The notes beneath the pieces are model-generated. The model made no database searches. It saw nothing but the letters and a program-made list of their open reading frames with translations, and was not told where the DNA came from. A stretch of DNA of 53,302 nucleotides from positions 1-53,302 of the forward strand of contig JACQPB010000005.1 in the NCBI GenBank assembly GCA_016202305.1, given 5' to 3'. The position numbers were made by a program, and so were the translations under genes. Within the stretch, counting starts at the first letter, position 1, and every line of letters starts with the position of its first letter. This stretch comes from Candidatus Iainarchaeum sp. (lineage in GTDB: Archaea > Iainarchaeota > Iainarchaeia > Iainarchaeales > Iainarchaeaceae). Positions 24,358-34,200 of this stretch are shown here, piece after piece.

Positions 24358-24939
24358 TCACACTATTCTCTTGAAAGATTCTGTCCGGGCGCAGCTGAGG
24401 AACTCGAAGCTGGTCTCCTGAAAACCATACGCATCGCGGATTAAATACCTTTTCATTTCATGCTCCCGACTAGTCAGCTCCACTCTGAGCGTGGATTCGG
24501 GATTCGGCTCGCACCTGAAGGGGCTTTCGCGGCGGGCATAATCGAACGTGAACAGGCCTGAGCACCTGAGCTCGCCGTCCGAAACCATTTCGAGCACGCA
24601 CTTGTGCGTTTCGATGTGCCTCTTGTGCCCGTACTCGCCGTTGCTGCCATGCGTGAATACCGTGCCGAACTCCTTGTCCATCGCAACCGCCGAGACGCGC
24701 TTCCGGACCTCGTCCATGTTCGGGAGGTCTTCCTCAGGGTGGTCGTCCTCCATGTCCGAGATGAAGCCGCGGGCGTTCAGCAGCGAGCATACCCTGAAGA
24801 ACTTCGGCTTCCTGTCGGGGTCGTCCTTCCTGCACAGCGAGAGTATAGTCCACTCCCATTCTTTTTCGCGCATTATCCTGCCGCCCATCCAGATTGTCTC
24901 GTCATCCGGGTGCGCGACTATCACGAGGGCCTTTGCCAT
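24358..24939 (-). CDS. PIG-L/LmbE family deacetylase
   Basis: A 193-aa protein. The N-terminus ALVIVAHPDDETIWMGG contains the AHPDDE zinc/catalytic motif, and the distal zinc His is in HGSNGEYGHKRHIETH. The family removes acetyl from GlcNAc-containing conjugates using a metal centre. The track start at 24981 adds a hydrophobic MHTPYLFFSLHLFL, but a TATA box (CTATTTATTTT) overlaps it and is 26 nt before ATG 24939, so the shorter start is preferred and there is no signal peptide. It is divergent from the kinase/NagB fusion and co-transcribed with the GT4 gene. Confidence 0.9.
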   Translation of the reverse strand: MAKALVIVAHPDDETIWMGGRIMREKEWEWTILSLCRKDDPDRKPKFFRVCSLLNARGFISDMEDDHPEEDLPNMDEVRKRVSAVAMDKEFGTVFTHGSNGEYGHKRHIETHKCVLEMVSDGELRCSGLFTFDYARRESPFRCEPNPESTLRVELTSREHEMKRYLIRDAYGFQETSFEFLSCARTESFKRIV

Positions 24940-24958
24940 GAGGAAGAGGTGCAGGGAA

Positions 24959-24970
24959 AAAAATAAATAG
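24959..24970 (-). promoter_or_regulatory. TATA box of PIG-L/GT4 operon
   Basis: Minus-strand CTATTTATTTT is centred 26 nt before ATG 24939, indicating leaderless initiation and excluding the longer track start. Confidence 0.6.
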
Positions 24971-25027
24971 GGTGTATGCACTTACTTTGACTGCCTCCGG
25001 ATTCGCGGATGGCTGAGATGGTGCATC

Positions 25028-25038
25028 ACTATATATAC
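25028..25038 (+). promoter_or_regulatory. Possible TATA box of kinase/NagB gene
   Basis: ACTATATATAC faces the fusion gene. It is also readable as codons (HYIYG) of an ATG-started frame, so promoter or coding status depends on the frameshift question described for that gene. Confidence 0.4.
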
Positions 25039-25039
25039 G

Positions 25040-26695
25040 GGCGGAAAAGTTTTTGCGGTAGGCGACCTGAACATTGACCTGTTCACGTACCACTCCGGCG
25101 CATTGAGGTTCGGCGAGGAGCATGCGGCGCGCGATTTCAGATGCGCTATAGGCGGGAACGCCGCCAACTCCGCCATGGCGCTTTCAGGCCTCGGCATTGA
25201 TGTTTCGCTCGTAAGCGCAATCGGGAAGGACGCGTTCACTCCGTTCCTGAGGCGCGAGCTGTCGAAGGGCGGCGTGAGGCAGGTTCTTTCACGGCTTGAC
25301 TCGCCGAATGGCGTGTCTACCATTTTTGTAAGGGCCGGGGGGGAGCGCGCCATCATTTCCCACAAGGGATGCCTTCTCGGCCTCGACTCGCGCATGGTAT
25401 CGCGCTCTCTCCTTCCGCGCATTTCCCGCGGCGACATCGTGCTCTTCGGTGGCTATTTCCATCTTCCCGGCATGAGGAAGGGCTTCACAGGGCTGCTGAA
25501 GGCCATAAGGCGCAAGGGGGCCATTGCATGCCTTGACGCGTGCTTTGACGAGTACGGCACGTGGAAGGCGAGGCATTTCGCCAGGCATATAGACTATTTT
25601 TTCCTGAACGAGCTCGAGCTCTCGCGCATCACGCGCTCCGGGAAAAACACCCGTGCAGGGGTGGAGAGGCTGCTTTCATGGGGCGCGGGAAATGTTATAC
25701 TGAAAAGGGGCCGCCGCGGCGCTGAATTCCATTCGGCTTCTGGCCATGCCTATGCGAAGGCCTGCAATGTGCGGGCTATCAATGCGACAGGGGCTGGGGA
25801 TTTCTTCAATGCTGGCTTCCTGTATGGCCTCCTCAGGGGATTCAGTCCGGAGAATTGCCTGCTGTGCGGCAACTTTGTCGCAGGGCAGAAGATTTCGAGG
25901 CAGGATTACTTCATTCCGCGGAAAAAAACGCTTGCTGATTTCCTCGCAAAGAGGAGCCTTGCCGGAATAGTGCGCGTGAAGGATTATAGGGCCGTTTCCA
26001 GGGCGGCTTTCGATGCCGTTGCCGGGGCGCTGCGCGAAAAGCCATCTTCCGTGCTTTCGCTCGCGGCAGGAAAAACCCCGGTGGGCGCATACAGGATGCT
26101 TGCGAGGGCATTCAGGCTGGGCAATGTCGACTTTTCGAAAGCATCTTTCCTTGAGCTGGACGAATATATTTCCCGTGGCGGTTTTCCGCGCGAAAGATTC
26201 GCGGGGATACTGGCGAAGGAGCTTATCGGGAAGGTCAACTTCAGGCATGGCAATGTTTTCCTTTTCAGCGGAGATGCCGCGAAGGCGCGCGCTGAATGCA
26301 GGCAGGCGGAACACCTCGCTTGGCGCAGGGGCATTGACCTGCTCCTTCTCGGCATCGGGGAGAACGGCCACATAGCGTTCAACGAGCCCGGTTCTCCATT
26401 CAGTTCAGGCACGCGCGTAGTGCGCATTTCGCGCTCCGCCCTGAGGTCGCGCGGCGGAAAGCCATCTGGCCATCATGACGCAAATGCCGTGACGTTGGGC
26501 ATGCGCACTATCATGTCTGCCAGGAAGATTGTGCTGATTGCTGCAGGAAGGGAGAAGGCGCGGGCCATTGTGCGCGCGTTCGGCAAAAGGCCTGGCCAGA
26601 ATGTGCCTGCATCCATCCTGCAGATGCACGGCAATGCCACTGTGATAGTTGACCGTGCCGCGGGAAGGCTGCTTGCCGGGGCACGCATGGATTGA
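25040..26695 (+). CDS. PfkB sugar kinase fused to NagB-like deaminase
   Basis: Two enzymes in one chain. Residues ~1-300 are a ribokinase-fold kinase: GDLNIDL, IGGNAANSAMALSGLGID, NATGAGDFFNAGFLYGLL with catalytic Asp. Residues ~320-550 are a glucosamine-6-phosphate deaminase/isomerase: LSLAAGKTPVGAYRML, FLELDEYI, LLLLGIGENGHIAFNEPGS. Kinase plus deaminase would convert an amino sugar to its 6-phosphate and then to fructose-6-phosphate and ammonia. The track starts at TTG 25103, which deletes the essential first strand KVFAVGDLNIDL, open in frame from at least 25040 but without ATG/GTG/TTG. Removing one A from the AAAA run at 25043-25047 would join ATG 25018 (MVHHYIYGRKVFAVGD). The true start is therefore unresolved. 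The deacetylase next door fits amino-sugar salvage. Confidence 0.8.
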   Translation, partial: GGKVFAVGDLNIDLFTYHSGALRFGEEHAARDFRCAIGGNAANSAMALSGLGIDVSLVSAIGKDAFTPFLRRELSKGGVRQVLSRLDSPNGVSTIFVRAGGERAIISHKGCLLGLDSRMVSRSLLPRISRGDIVLFGGYFHLPGMRKGFTGLLKAIRRKGAIACLDACFDEYGTWKARHFARHIDYFFLNELELSRITRSGKNTRAGVERLLSWGAGNVILKRGRRGAEFHSASGHAYAKACNVRAINATGAGDFFNAGFLYGLLRGFSPENCLLCGNFVAGQKISRQDYFIPRKKTLADFLAKRSLAGIVRVKDYRAVSRAAFDAVAGALREKPSSVLSLAAGKTPVGAYRMLARAFRLGNVDFSKASFLELDEYISRGGFPRERFAGILAKELIGKVNFRHGNVFLFSGDAAKARAECRQAEHLAWRRGIDLLLLGIGENGHIAFNEPGSPFSSGTRVVRISRSALRSRGGKPSGHHDANAVTLGMRTIMSARKIVLIAAGREKARAIVRAFGKRPGQNVPASILQMHGNATVIVDRAAGRLLAGARMD

Positions 26696-26824
26696 CATAC
26701 CGGCAGATGAGGGAAAGGATGGCCCCTGCCGCAAGCAACTTGGCTGAAAGGCATTTGAATTCTCGGTAGCCATGCCTTGAGTATATAGATGCCTTGATTC
26801 AAAACCATCGCCCCGGCGCGTTGC

Positions 26825-29005
26825 TCAGACTACCATAAGTCTCGCGAGCAGGTACGATATCGTGGCTTCCGCTCCCTGATTGGCATTCACTCCATTCGGC
26901 GTGAGGCCGTCATAGCACCCGCCAGTGGTTTCGTCATACACGGCCTGGTTCATGGAATTTTTGCCGAGGAACCAGTCGAACGATTCCCTCGCCTTGCGGG
27001 CATACGCATGGTCCCCTGTCCTTTCAAAAGCCTTGCGATATGCCACTGTCATGCCACCCGCCTCAATGGGCTGCTGGTCGAACATGGCGCGCTCCTCGCC
27101 CTTCGTGTACCATTTTTCCTGGCCTATGGGCACGAGTTTCCCGTCTATGAAAAGCGTCCTCGTGAGGAAATCCATTGATTCGCGGGCCACCTTTTCCGCC
27201 ATTCCGGTGCTGTCAAAAATTGCTGCCTCGAAGAGCGCCTCAGGGAGCGTGGCGTTTCCGTACGTGAGGTAATGCTCGAACCAGTGCCATTCCTTGTCGC
27301 TCGACTCCTCGTACTTGGAAATGAGCGACCCTATGAGACTGTCCTTTACCCGGTAAAAAGGGTGCTCGCTGAGGAATTCGCGCGAGTTCGCGATTCCGAT
27401 GAGAGTGTCCGCCTGTGCCCTAGGGGAGATTATTTCCCCGCTGCCTTCCATGGCCTTTTCAAGGGTCCTCTTTGCCCTGATGCGGTACTCTTCAGGAAGG
27501 CCGCTCTGCACTGCATACCCAAGCGCATTGACCGCCCTGCCGAAGCTGTCCTCGCTTCCGATGTCGTCGGAAAACTCGCGGTTCCCGTCAACAGTATTGT
27601 GGAACCTGCCGTCCGGAAGCTGGCATTTTTCCACGAAGGATAGGTAAGTGCTGGCAAGGCAGAGCATTTTCTTTGTGCCATAGCGTTCGTACGCTTTTGC
27701 CGCCACTACAAGCGCCCTCGCATTGTCGTCAAGCGTGTAGCCGCTCGCAGTGTCAGGCTCGGAATGGTTCGCGAACTGCACCATGCCAAAGCCGTCAGTC
27801 ATCTTTGAAAAGTGCCGGAAGCTCGCCCTCGGGATGTTGCTGAACTCCTCCGCGCCGAACGGCGAGAGGGAATCGAAAAGGCAATAGTACCTTGCGGACA
27901 CGTTGGGCCACGTCATTTTCCTGCTGTACTCATAGGCATTCCTTTCGAGGCTCCTTCGCTCTGCATCATTGCCGAGCAGCCTCACGGTTTCACTCGCGAA
28001 TTCCTCCGGCCTTGTCCTGCGCACCAGTATGCCTCTGCCGGAAGCCAGTACCTCGTTGTTGTAGTTGCTCCTCGAAGACACTATGGCCCTTCCGGCGCCC
28101 ATCGCATAACTCACCGTGCCGCTGCATATCTGCTTCGGGTCGATTGACGGAGACAGGTATATCGTGGCCATCTGGAGGCACTCGCTTATTTCCTCGAGCG
28201 TCAGGAACTTGTCGAGGAACTTCACTTTCCTCCCGACTCCGAGGCCTTCCGCGAGTTCCCTCAACTCCTGCCTGTAGCTCTCTCCCTCGATTTCGCGCAC
28301 GCGCGGGTGCGTCTGGCCCACCACGAGGTATTCCGTGTCAGGGTGCGCGCCGATTATCCCCGGCATGGCCTTTATGACGTTCTCCACTCCCTTACCCCTG
28401 CTGAGAAGGCCGAAAGTCAGAAGGACGTTTTTCGCGCGCACGCCATATTTCCTTTTCACCTTGAGCGCGTTCACTGGCCGCATGTTGGGTACGCCGTGCG
28501 GTATCACTTCCAGTTTCTCCGGAGGCAGGCCGTAATCCTCAAGGAGTATCGACCTCGCGGTCTCCGTCATGACAACCACCCTGTCGCTGAGGTGCGCAAT
28601 CTGCTGCACATTCTCCTTCATTTCCCTGGGAGGGGAATCTAAGACCGTGTGGAGCGTCGTGACGATTTTCCTGTTCAGCAGCTCCATGAACCTCAGTATG
28701 TGCCCGCCATATTCACCGCCGAAAAGGCCGAACTCGTGCTGTATGTTGACCACTCCAGCGTCCTTCATCCGGTTTATCTTCCTCGCGGCACTCTCATAGC
28801 TCGCGATGTCCTGCTCCGTGAGCTTCAGCGCGACCTTGCGGCCGTACTTGTGCAGGGTGCTGCCGGATTCGTTGACGGCTATGACCTTCGGGGAAACGGC
28901 GTTCCCGAATTTTTTCTGCATCGAGTCTGAAAGGTCTTTCGTGAATGTCGCTATTCCGCATTCGCGCGGCGGGTAAGAGGAGAGGAACAATACTGGCTTG
29001 GTCAT
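26825..29005 (-). CDS. GT4 glycosyltransferase fused to glycosidase-like domain
   Basis: A 726-aa protein. Residues 1-390 are GT4: VLFLSSYPPRECGIATFTKDL, NIQHEFGLFGGEYG, VIPHGVPN, LLTFGLLSRGKGVENVIKAM, LSPSIDPKQICSGTVSYAMGAGRAIV. Residues ~400-726 are an all-helical domain resembling (alpha/alpha)6 glycosidase/epimerase folds (GYTLDDNARALVVAAKAYERYG, DSFGRAVNALGYAV, FEHYLTYGNATLPEALFEAA, PIEAGGMTVAYRKAF). Bifunctional GT4 proteins of this shape often sit beside GH130 phosphorylases; here GH130 is 0.6 kb upstream on the same strand. A mannan-like oligosaccharide is a reasonable guess. Cytoplasmic, no signal. Whether the second domain is catalytic is unknown. Confidence 0.85.
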   Translation of the reverse strand: MTKPVLFLSSYPPRECGIATFTKDLSDSMQKKFGNAVSPKVIAVNESGSTLHKYGRKVALKLTEQDIASYESAARKINRMKDAGVVNIQHEFGLFGGEYGGHILRFMELLNRKIVTTLHTVLDSPPREMKENVQQIAHLSDRVVVMTETARSILLEDYGLPPEKLEVIPHGVPNMRPVNALKVKRKYGVRAKNVLLTFGLLSRGKGVENVIKAMPGIIGAHPDTEYLVVGQTHPRVREIEGESYRQELRELAEGLGVGRKVKFLDKFLTLEEISECLQMATIYLSPSIDPKQICSGTVSYAMGAGRAIVSSRSNYNNEVLASGRGILVRRTRPEEFASETVRLLGNDAERRSLERNAYEYSRKMTWPNVSARYYCLFDSLSPFGAEEFSNIPRASFRHFSKMTDGFGMVQFANHSEPDTASGYTLDDNARALVVAAKAYERYGTKKMLCLASTYLSFVEKCQLPDGRFHNTVDGNREFSDDIGSEDSFGRAVNALGYAVQSGLPEEYRIRAKRTLEKAMEGSGEIISPRAQADTLIGIANSREFLSEHPFYRVKDSLIGSLISKYEESSDKEWHWFEHYLTYGNATLPEALFEAAIFDSTGMAEKVARESMDFLTRTLFIDGKLVPIGQEKWYTKGEERAMFDQQPIEAGGMTVAYRKAFERTGDHAYARKARESFDWFLGKNSMNQAVYDETTGGCYDGLTPNGVNANQGAEATISYLLARLMVV

Positions 29006-29064
29006 TCGTTTTCGCCGCGGGGAAAATCTTGCATTCGATTAGAATTAGTGCATACCTTGTTTAA

Positions 29065-29559
29065 CTATTTTTTGTTTCGCGACATTTGCGCAACTGACTT
29101 CTCACGCAACAACGTTTCAGGGTTCATTGTCAGAATTCCTTTTGACGTAGAGCCAGTTATAGTTTTCGCGCCCCTTTCTCTTGCCACTTGAATCACTTTA
29201 TTTATGATTTTGCCGCAATTTCCTAATAGGCGCATATTTTTTGGCACCCATAACGAGACAACTACCATTCTTTTTTCATTAGGCTTCCACTCTATTATGG
29301 CGCTTCCTCTGGAACCGACATATGGGGGCAAGTTTCCAACCCACAGTGTTTTACCATCTTCATACCGAATTAAATTAGGTAGCTTCATTAACCGGCCAAG
29401 TGCAATGTGTTCACAATTAGCCCTTCCGCCTGAATTGAAATTTTCAGGAAGGCTGGCAAAATAAGGGCGCGAATAAAATTCCTCCGCACTTAACACCTGC
29501 CCTGCACGAACAGACATTCTTGCCCTTCGGCCTTTTTTTCTTGCTTTTACTGAAAACAT
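29065..29559 (-). CDS. Hypothetical protein coupled to GH130
   Basis: A 164-aa protein beginning 4 nt after the GH130 stop, so probably in its operon. The basic N-terminus (KARKKGRRARMSVRAG) is followed by an alpha/beta region (AIIEWKPNEKRMVVVSLWVPKNMRLLGNCGKIINKVIQVARERGAKTITG) suggestive of an acetyltransferase-like or small Rossmann fold, though I cannot name a family. Composition is more AT-rich than both flanking glycan genes, so it may be a later insertion that kept operon spacing. Confidence 0.55.
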   Translation of the reverse strand: MFSVKARKKGRRARMSVRAGQVLSAEEFYSRPYFASLPENFNSGGRANCEHIALGRLMKLPNLIRYEDGKTLWVGNLPPYVGSRGSAIIEWKPNEKRMVVVSLWVPKNMRLLGNCGKIINKVIQVARERGAKTITGSTSKGILTMNPETLLREKSVAQMSRNKK

Positions 29560-29563
29560 AGTG

Positions 29564-30649
29564 TCACACCAAGGAGCCGAGTATTTCCTTTATCCCGATT
29601 TTCCTCACCTCGATGCACGAATCTGCCGCGCCGGAATAAATCAGCAGGCCCTTCCCGTCCCTGTCCGGAATCGCGGCAGTCGGGAACACGACGCTGTTCA
29701 CGAAGCCAGTCCTTTCGTAATATTCCTTCGGGCCGAACAGCGGCTCGTCCTCCGGTGTCCTCGCGATGACCCTTTCGGGATTTTTCGCGTCGAGGAGCAT
29801 CGCTCCCGCGCTGTAGACCTTGCCCTTTTCCGGCCTTTTCCTGTTCACATAGCGCACGCCGTGGTATATTGCGAGCCAGCCTTCGCCGGTCAGGAGTGGC
29901 ACGGCCCCGGGCCCTATCCTGAGCTCGTCCCAGGAATTGTCCCTCGGGCTGAGTATCGGCCTGTCCCTCCCCCAGAACTCGAGGTCATTAGAATACGAAA
30001 TCCAGATGCGCGGCTTGTCGAATATCATCGTGCCTTCTGGCCTGTGAAGTGCGGCGTACATGCCGCCGATTTTCTCCGGGAATATCACCGCATCCTTGTT
30101 CTGCTGCCTGAATATTATCCCCTTCCTCTCCCATTCCACGAGGTCACGGGAGAGCGCGAGCGAAGTCGACACGCCGCTGCACATCGAAACTGAAACGTAC
30201 GTCATCGCGTAGAGCTTCTCCTTCCGCAGGTGCGTGATGCGCGCGTCCTCCACTCCGAAATCGCCGTCTTCGCTGAGGCCGGCGAAATCCATCGCCGTGC
30301 TGGCTTCAACCACATTCATGCCTGATTCGTCAAGGAGTATTTTCCTGAAGTGGGATATTGTGGGGAGCCTGTAAATGCTGTTGTCCATTATGAAGCTCTC
30401 AGGGCCAAGCCGGCCCTTGCTCCGCGGTATCTCCTCGATGATTATTTTAGTGCGCTTGGTGCCGGAGAAGCGCGGGGCGAGGAAAATCCTCTTTCCATGC
30501 TTCGGGGTTTCCGCGATTCTCGCATACAGCATTATCTTTCCGTCCCGCAGCCTCACGGCCCCGGGGTTCAGGACGCCGCGCACCCGGAAGTTCGGCAGCG
30601 TCGGCCGGATGTCTTCCGGGGAAAGAAGGAGCTTCGGCCTCGATTTCAT
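29564..30649 (-). CDS. GH130 family glycoside phosphorylase
   Basis: A 361-aa five-bladed beta-propeller enzyme. Diagnostic blocks are VLNPGAVRLRDGKIMLYARI, FGVEDARITHL, NKDAVIFPEKIGGMYAALHRPEGT, DELRIGPGAVPLLTGEGWLAIYHGV and GAMLLDAKNPERVIARTPEDPLF-like GPKEYYERTGFVNSVVFP. GH130 enzymes phosphorolyse beta-mannosides to mannose-1-phosphate, or hydrolyse them in some subgroups; the phosphate-binding Arg/His set seems present (RHP and YHGV regions), but subgroup is not assigned. ATG 30649 is chosen over the track's 30694 because the TATA box is 27 nt upstream. Followed by the 29065 gene and the GT4 fusion. Confidence 0.9.
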   Translation of the reverse strand: MKSRPKLLLSPEDIRPTLPNFRVRGVLNPGAVRLRDGKIMLYARIAETPKHGKRIFLAPRFSGTKRTKIIIEEIPRSKGRLGPESFIMDNSIYRLPTISHFRKILLDESGMNVVEASTAMDFAGLSEDGDFGVEDARITHLRKEKLYAMTYVSVSMCSGVSTSLALSRDLVEWERKGIIFRQQNKDAVIFPEKIGGMYAALHRPEGTMIFDKPRIWISYSNDLEFWGRDRPILSPRDNSWDELRIGPGAVPLLTGEGWLAIYHGVRYVNRKRPEKGKVYSAGAMLLDAKNPERVIARTPEDEPLFGPKEYYERTGFVNSVVFPTAAIPDRDGKGLLIYSGAADSCIEVRKIGIKEILGSLV

Positions 30650-30670
30650 GCTATGTAATTGTCGGACGCC

Positions 30671-30680
30671 GTATTTATAG
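30671..30680 (-). promoter_or_regulatory. TATA box of GH130 operon
   Basis: Minus-strand CTATAAATAC is centred 27 nt before ATG 30649; decides the start and predicts a leaderless mRNA. Confidence 0.65.
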
Positions 30681-30755
30681 GTTTTGCAGGGCAAACCCGG
30701 CCCTATGACTTTCTTTCTTCAATATTTCTGCGAATGTTATGATTTAGGCTTCTAA

Positions 30756-31040
30756 TCATGTTTGATAATCCGTAGAGGGTCCAAAAATAGTAATGATTAG
30801 CTGCGCCGGGAATACATCATTCAACAAACCCTTGATGGCCCCTACTTTAACGCTGTCAAACCCGGCTTCCGCCAAACCTCTAAAGAAAACGCTTCTCGCC
30901 GATGGGTAAAGGTAGTTCAGCCCTTTTACATGCAATTCATTTCTTTTCCCGGAACTGTCAGCAATTCTTGGCAAATCATTTTCCTTCCCAAACGCTACGA
31001 CCGTGCGGCCAAATCTAATAAAATGACTCTTGAGTGGCAT
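30756..31040 (-). CDS. Orphan small protein
   Basis: About 94 aa from ATG 31040 (the track extends to TTG 31100). Mixed alpha/beta composition (FIRFGRTVVAFGKENDLPRIAD, SARSVFFRGLAEAGFDSVKVGAIKGLLNDVFPAQLIITIFGPS); no family recognised. A minus-strand TATA-like element (ACTAATATAAAAACC, about 31103-31118) would give a leader of about 45 nt to this ATG. AT-rich relative to neighbours and divergent from the large surface operon; coding status is moderately likely. Confidence 0.4.
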   Translation of the reverse strand: MPLKSHFIRFGRTVVAFGKENDLPRIADSSGKRNELHVKGLNYLYPSARSVFFRGLAEAGFDSVKVGAIKGLLNDVFPAQLIITIFGPSTDYQT

Positions 31041-31105
31041 TAAAGAGTAGCCATTGCCCAAACCTAAGAAAAACTGATTGCCCGGAGCGAATCCGCACAA
31101 GCAGG

Positions 31106-31117
31106 TTTTTATATTAG
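31106..31117 (+). promoter_or_regulatory. AT-rich promoter region of surface operon
   Basis: TTTTTATATTAG, about 105-110 nt before ATG 31220, is the only clear TATA-like element upstream. This implies an unusually long leader (about 80 nt) for this genome, possibly a site of post-transcriptional control. The same AT tract may serve the divergent orphan gene. Confidence 0.45.
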
Positions 31118-31219
31118 TAATTGTTATTATTAGCGAATATCAGCGAATTCGGGATATTTTCCGGGGTTTTACGGTGTTCCAGGTTTTTGCAGTCGCGAAA
31201 GGGGTTTTGGGGTTTATTC

Positions 31220-34200
31220 ATGGCCGGACTTGCTGATTCTCTTGGCGGCCTCTATTATTCGCTCGAGGACCGCTACTACGAAATCCTTGACGGCCTTGAG
31301 GAAAATGTGCCGGTTTACAAGGTCATTGACCCCATCGACAAGGTTTTTCCGTCATTCATCCTGCTCCTGATTGTACTGCTCCTCGCCATTTCCGCGGCCA
31401 TCTGGTTCATTGCCGGAGGCGGCCTCGCCTCGCTTTTCGCGGCCCAGACCGCGAAGTTCGTCGTAGTTGACAATGATGACACGCGCCTGGAGGGAATTGC
31501 CGTGTCTTTTTCCGAGGGCGCCCGGAAGGAAACCAAGACCACGAACGCGTTCGGCGAGTTCAGGACAGGCTTTTTCGGGAAGGCAGTTGCAATGGAAGTT
31601 GATGCGGAAGGGTATGCGCCTTTCAGGGACGTGAACGGGATAGAGCCGGGGAAATCGTACAGGATAAGGCTCAGCCAGGAGGCCGCGGACGTGAAGCTGA
31701 GGACTATAAGCTTCGAGCTGAGGGGCACGGACAACTCGCCGGTAAGCTCCACGGCGGCGGTTTCCATGTCATTTGCGTGCAGCGGCCAGGGAAGGCGCCC
31801 GGCATCCATTTCCGGGAAAGGCAGCCAGCACGCGGTTTCAGTGCAGACCGATTGCGGCGTGCTCACCTCCACAATCAATGCAACGGGCTTCGAGGAGGCG
31901 AGGAAGACAGTGGACACTTTGTCACAGCAGGGCACGGTGATAGTGAGACTCGTGCGGAAGAGCCTGTTTTCAAGCGTGAGAGTGGTGGTGCAGGACAGGA
32001 AGACGAAGGAGCCAGTGAAGGGCGTCGCACTGACCTTCAAGATGAACGGCGTCACGGCGCTTCAGGGCGGCGCCACTGATGATTCCGGCATCGCGCTCGT
32101 GGACAAGGTGCCTTACGGCGAGTACCTGATTGAGGCAAGTCCGCCTTCCGGCTCGCGGTACAGCGTCGGCTTCAGCGACCTTTTCGCGGTGGGGGCAGCG
32201 CAGCTCTCCGGTGACGTGACCATCTACCTCGACAAGGCGGATTCGTCGAAAATCCTGAGGCTCAGGTTCCTGGATGAAGCCACAGGCAGGCCCGTGCGGG
32301 GCGTTGCGGCCCGCTTCGTGGTCAACAACAATGTTTCGGGCATTTCCCTGGCTTCTGACGCTTCCGGCATAGTCGAGTTCATCAATCCTGACGCCAAGGC
32401 AGCTTATGCCGCCATCGCGACGCACGCCGATTACGTCCTCCGCGTCGTCACGGATATAGGATTGGTGGACCCTTCATCCGCATCCGCCAAGGAAGTGAAG
32501 CTCCTGAAGGCCACGTCCGCGAATTCCGGCACGGCTATGGTGCTTGTTTCAGAGCTGTCCGTCGGGCCGGTGAAAGATGCGGCAGTGCAGCTATATTCGA
32601 TAGGGGTGCCTTTCCCTCTTTTCACCGGGCAGACCGGGGATGACGGGAATGTTTCCTTCACCAACCTTCCGCTTGGCGATTACAACGCGTTCGCCTCCAA
32701 GCTCATCGACGGCACCATGTTCTCGAACAATTCCGCGAGGAAGGCGCTCGCGCCGGGCGCGGTGACGCAATTCCCAATCGTCCTCGTGGTCGCGAATGGC
32801 AAGGTTTCCGCGAGCGTGACCGACGAATCGGGCAGGCCCGTGCAAGGGGTGGAGGTGAAGTTTGTCGATTCCATAACCGGACAAACTCTCGGCTCTATGC
32901 AGACCGGCGCCAATGGATCCACTCCCCAGCAGCTCGAGCTGAAGGTAGACAAGAGGCCGTATATAGTGGCAAAAAAGCAGGGCTATTACGACGCCACCAG
33001 CATACCTTACCAGATAACGCCGAATTCGAGCCAGGTGATTCCCGTCACGCTCATTGCAGTGAAGGACCCCTTTGATCCTTACGCCCCTTTCGACGTCAGG
33101 CTCGGCGCGGTGCTTGATTCTTCCGGCAGGCAGGTGCAGGTAATGCAGGCCAAGAAGGATTACCTGCTATCATTCACCCTCATTTCCTCAGGCGACATTT
33201 CCGACGCGAAAACCGCCGTGAGGGCCGGCCTCGAGGGTGAGGCGAACGCCTCCGACAGCAAAATCGTGGTGCGCGGATTCACGTCTTTCGCGGGCAACGC
33301 GACACTCTCGCCCTGCTATAACATGGACAACAATTACACGAACTGCGGCCAGGCCACGGAAACTGACGCGAAGCAGGCCATAGCCGGATTCGGAAACCTC
33401 GGAAGGGGTTCGTACGATTTCAGGGTGGCGGTTTACGTGAAGGATGTGCCCAGGGACACACCCCTGCAGGTGAGGTTCGGGGCCAAGGCGTCTTCTGGCG
33501 GAAGCATGGCTTTCAGGCCCTCCGAGAAAACGCTTTACCTGCGCGAGTTCCTCGTTGACAAGCCATTCTGCGTTTCGGACTGCGGAATCGTGATGTCATT
33601 CACGCTCCAGGACAATGCGAAATCCGCGTTCCCCCAGCCTGTCGCCGTACCTTCGACTCCACAGCCGCTTCTCTTAAAGGGCCAGCAGTACAAGGTGCAT
33701 TACACGATAACGAACCTTTCCAACAGGGTTTTCCCCTCCGTGTCCATGGCGCTCTTGAACAAGAAGCCGCCAGCCACGCCACAGCCCGTAACTTTCGAAA
33801 GGGCTGCAATCCCGATTGGGAGGCTTGCGGCTTTGCAGTCTGCCGAGGGCGACTTTGCATTCACCGCGGCCTCTGATGCTGTTTCCACGGAAATCGACGT
33901 CAACCTCGATCTAGGCATCAGCGGCGACAATGCAAGGATTCTCGTCGGCATCTCGGCACTGAAGGTGATGAATATTGAGGTTTCCCCGGAAACGCTCCTG
34001 CCGGGGATGCCACAGGGGAATGCAGTTATAACGGTGATAGCCACAGACAAGAGCCCTGTGCCGGCGGCCAGCGTCCGCATCTATAAGGATTCGGGCGAAA
34101 CACCGATTGATACAGGAGCCACTGACAATGCAGGCCGCTATTTCGCCTCGTTCAGGAGCGCCTTCGCGGATGGCACTGTGCTGCATGTGAGGGCATCAAA

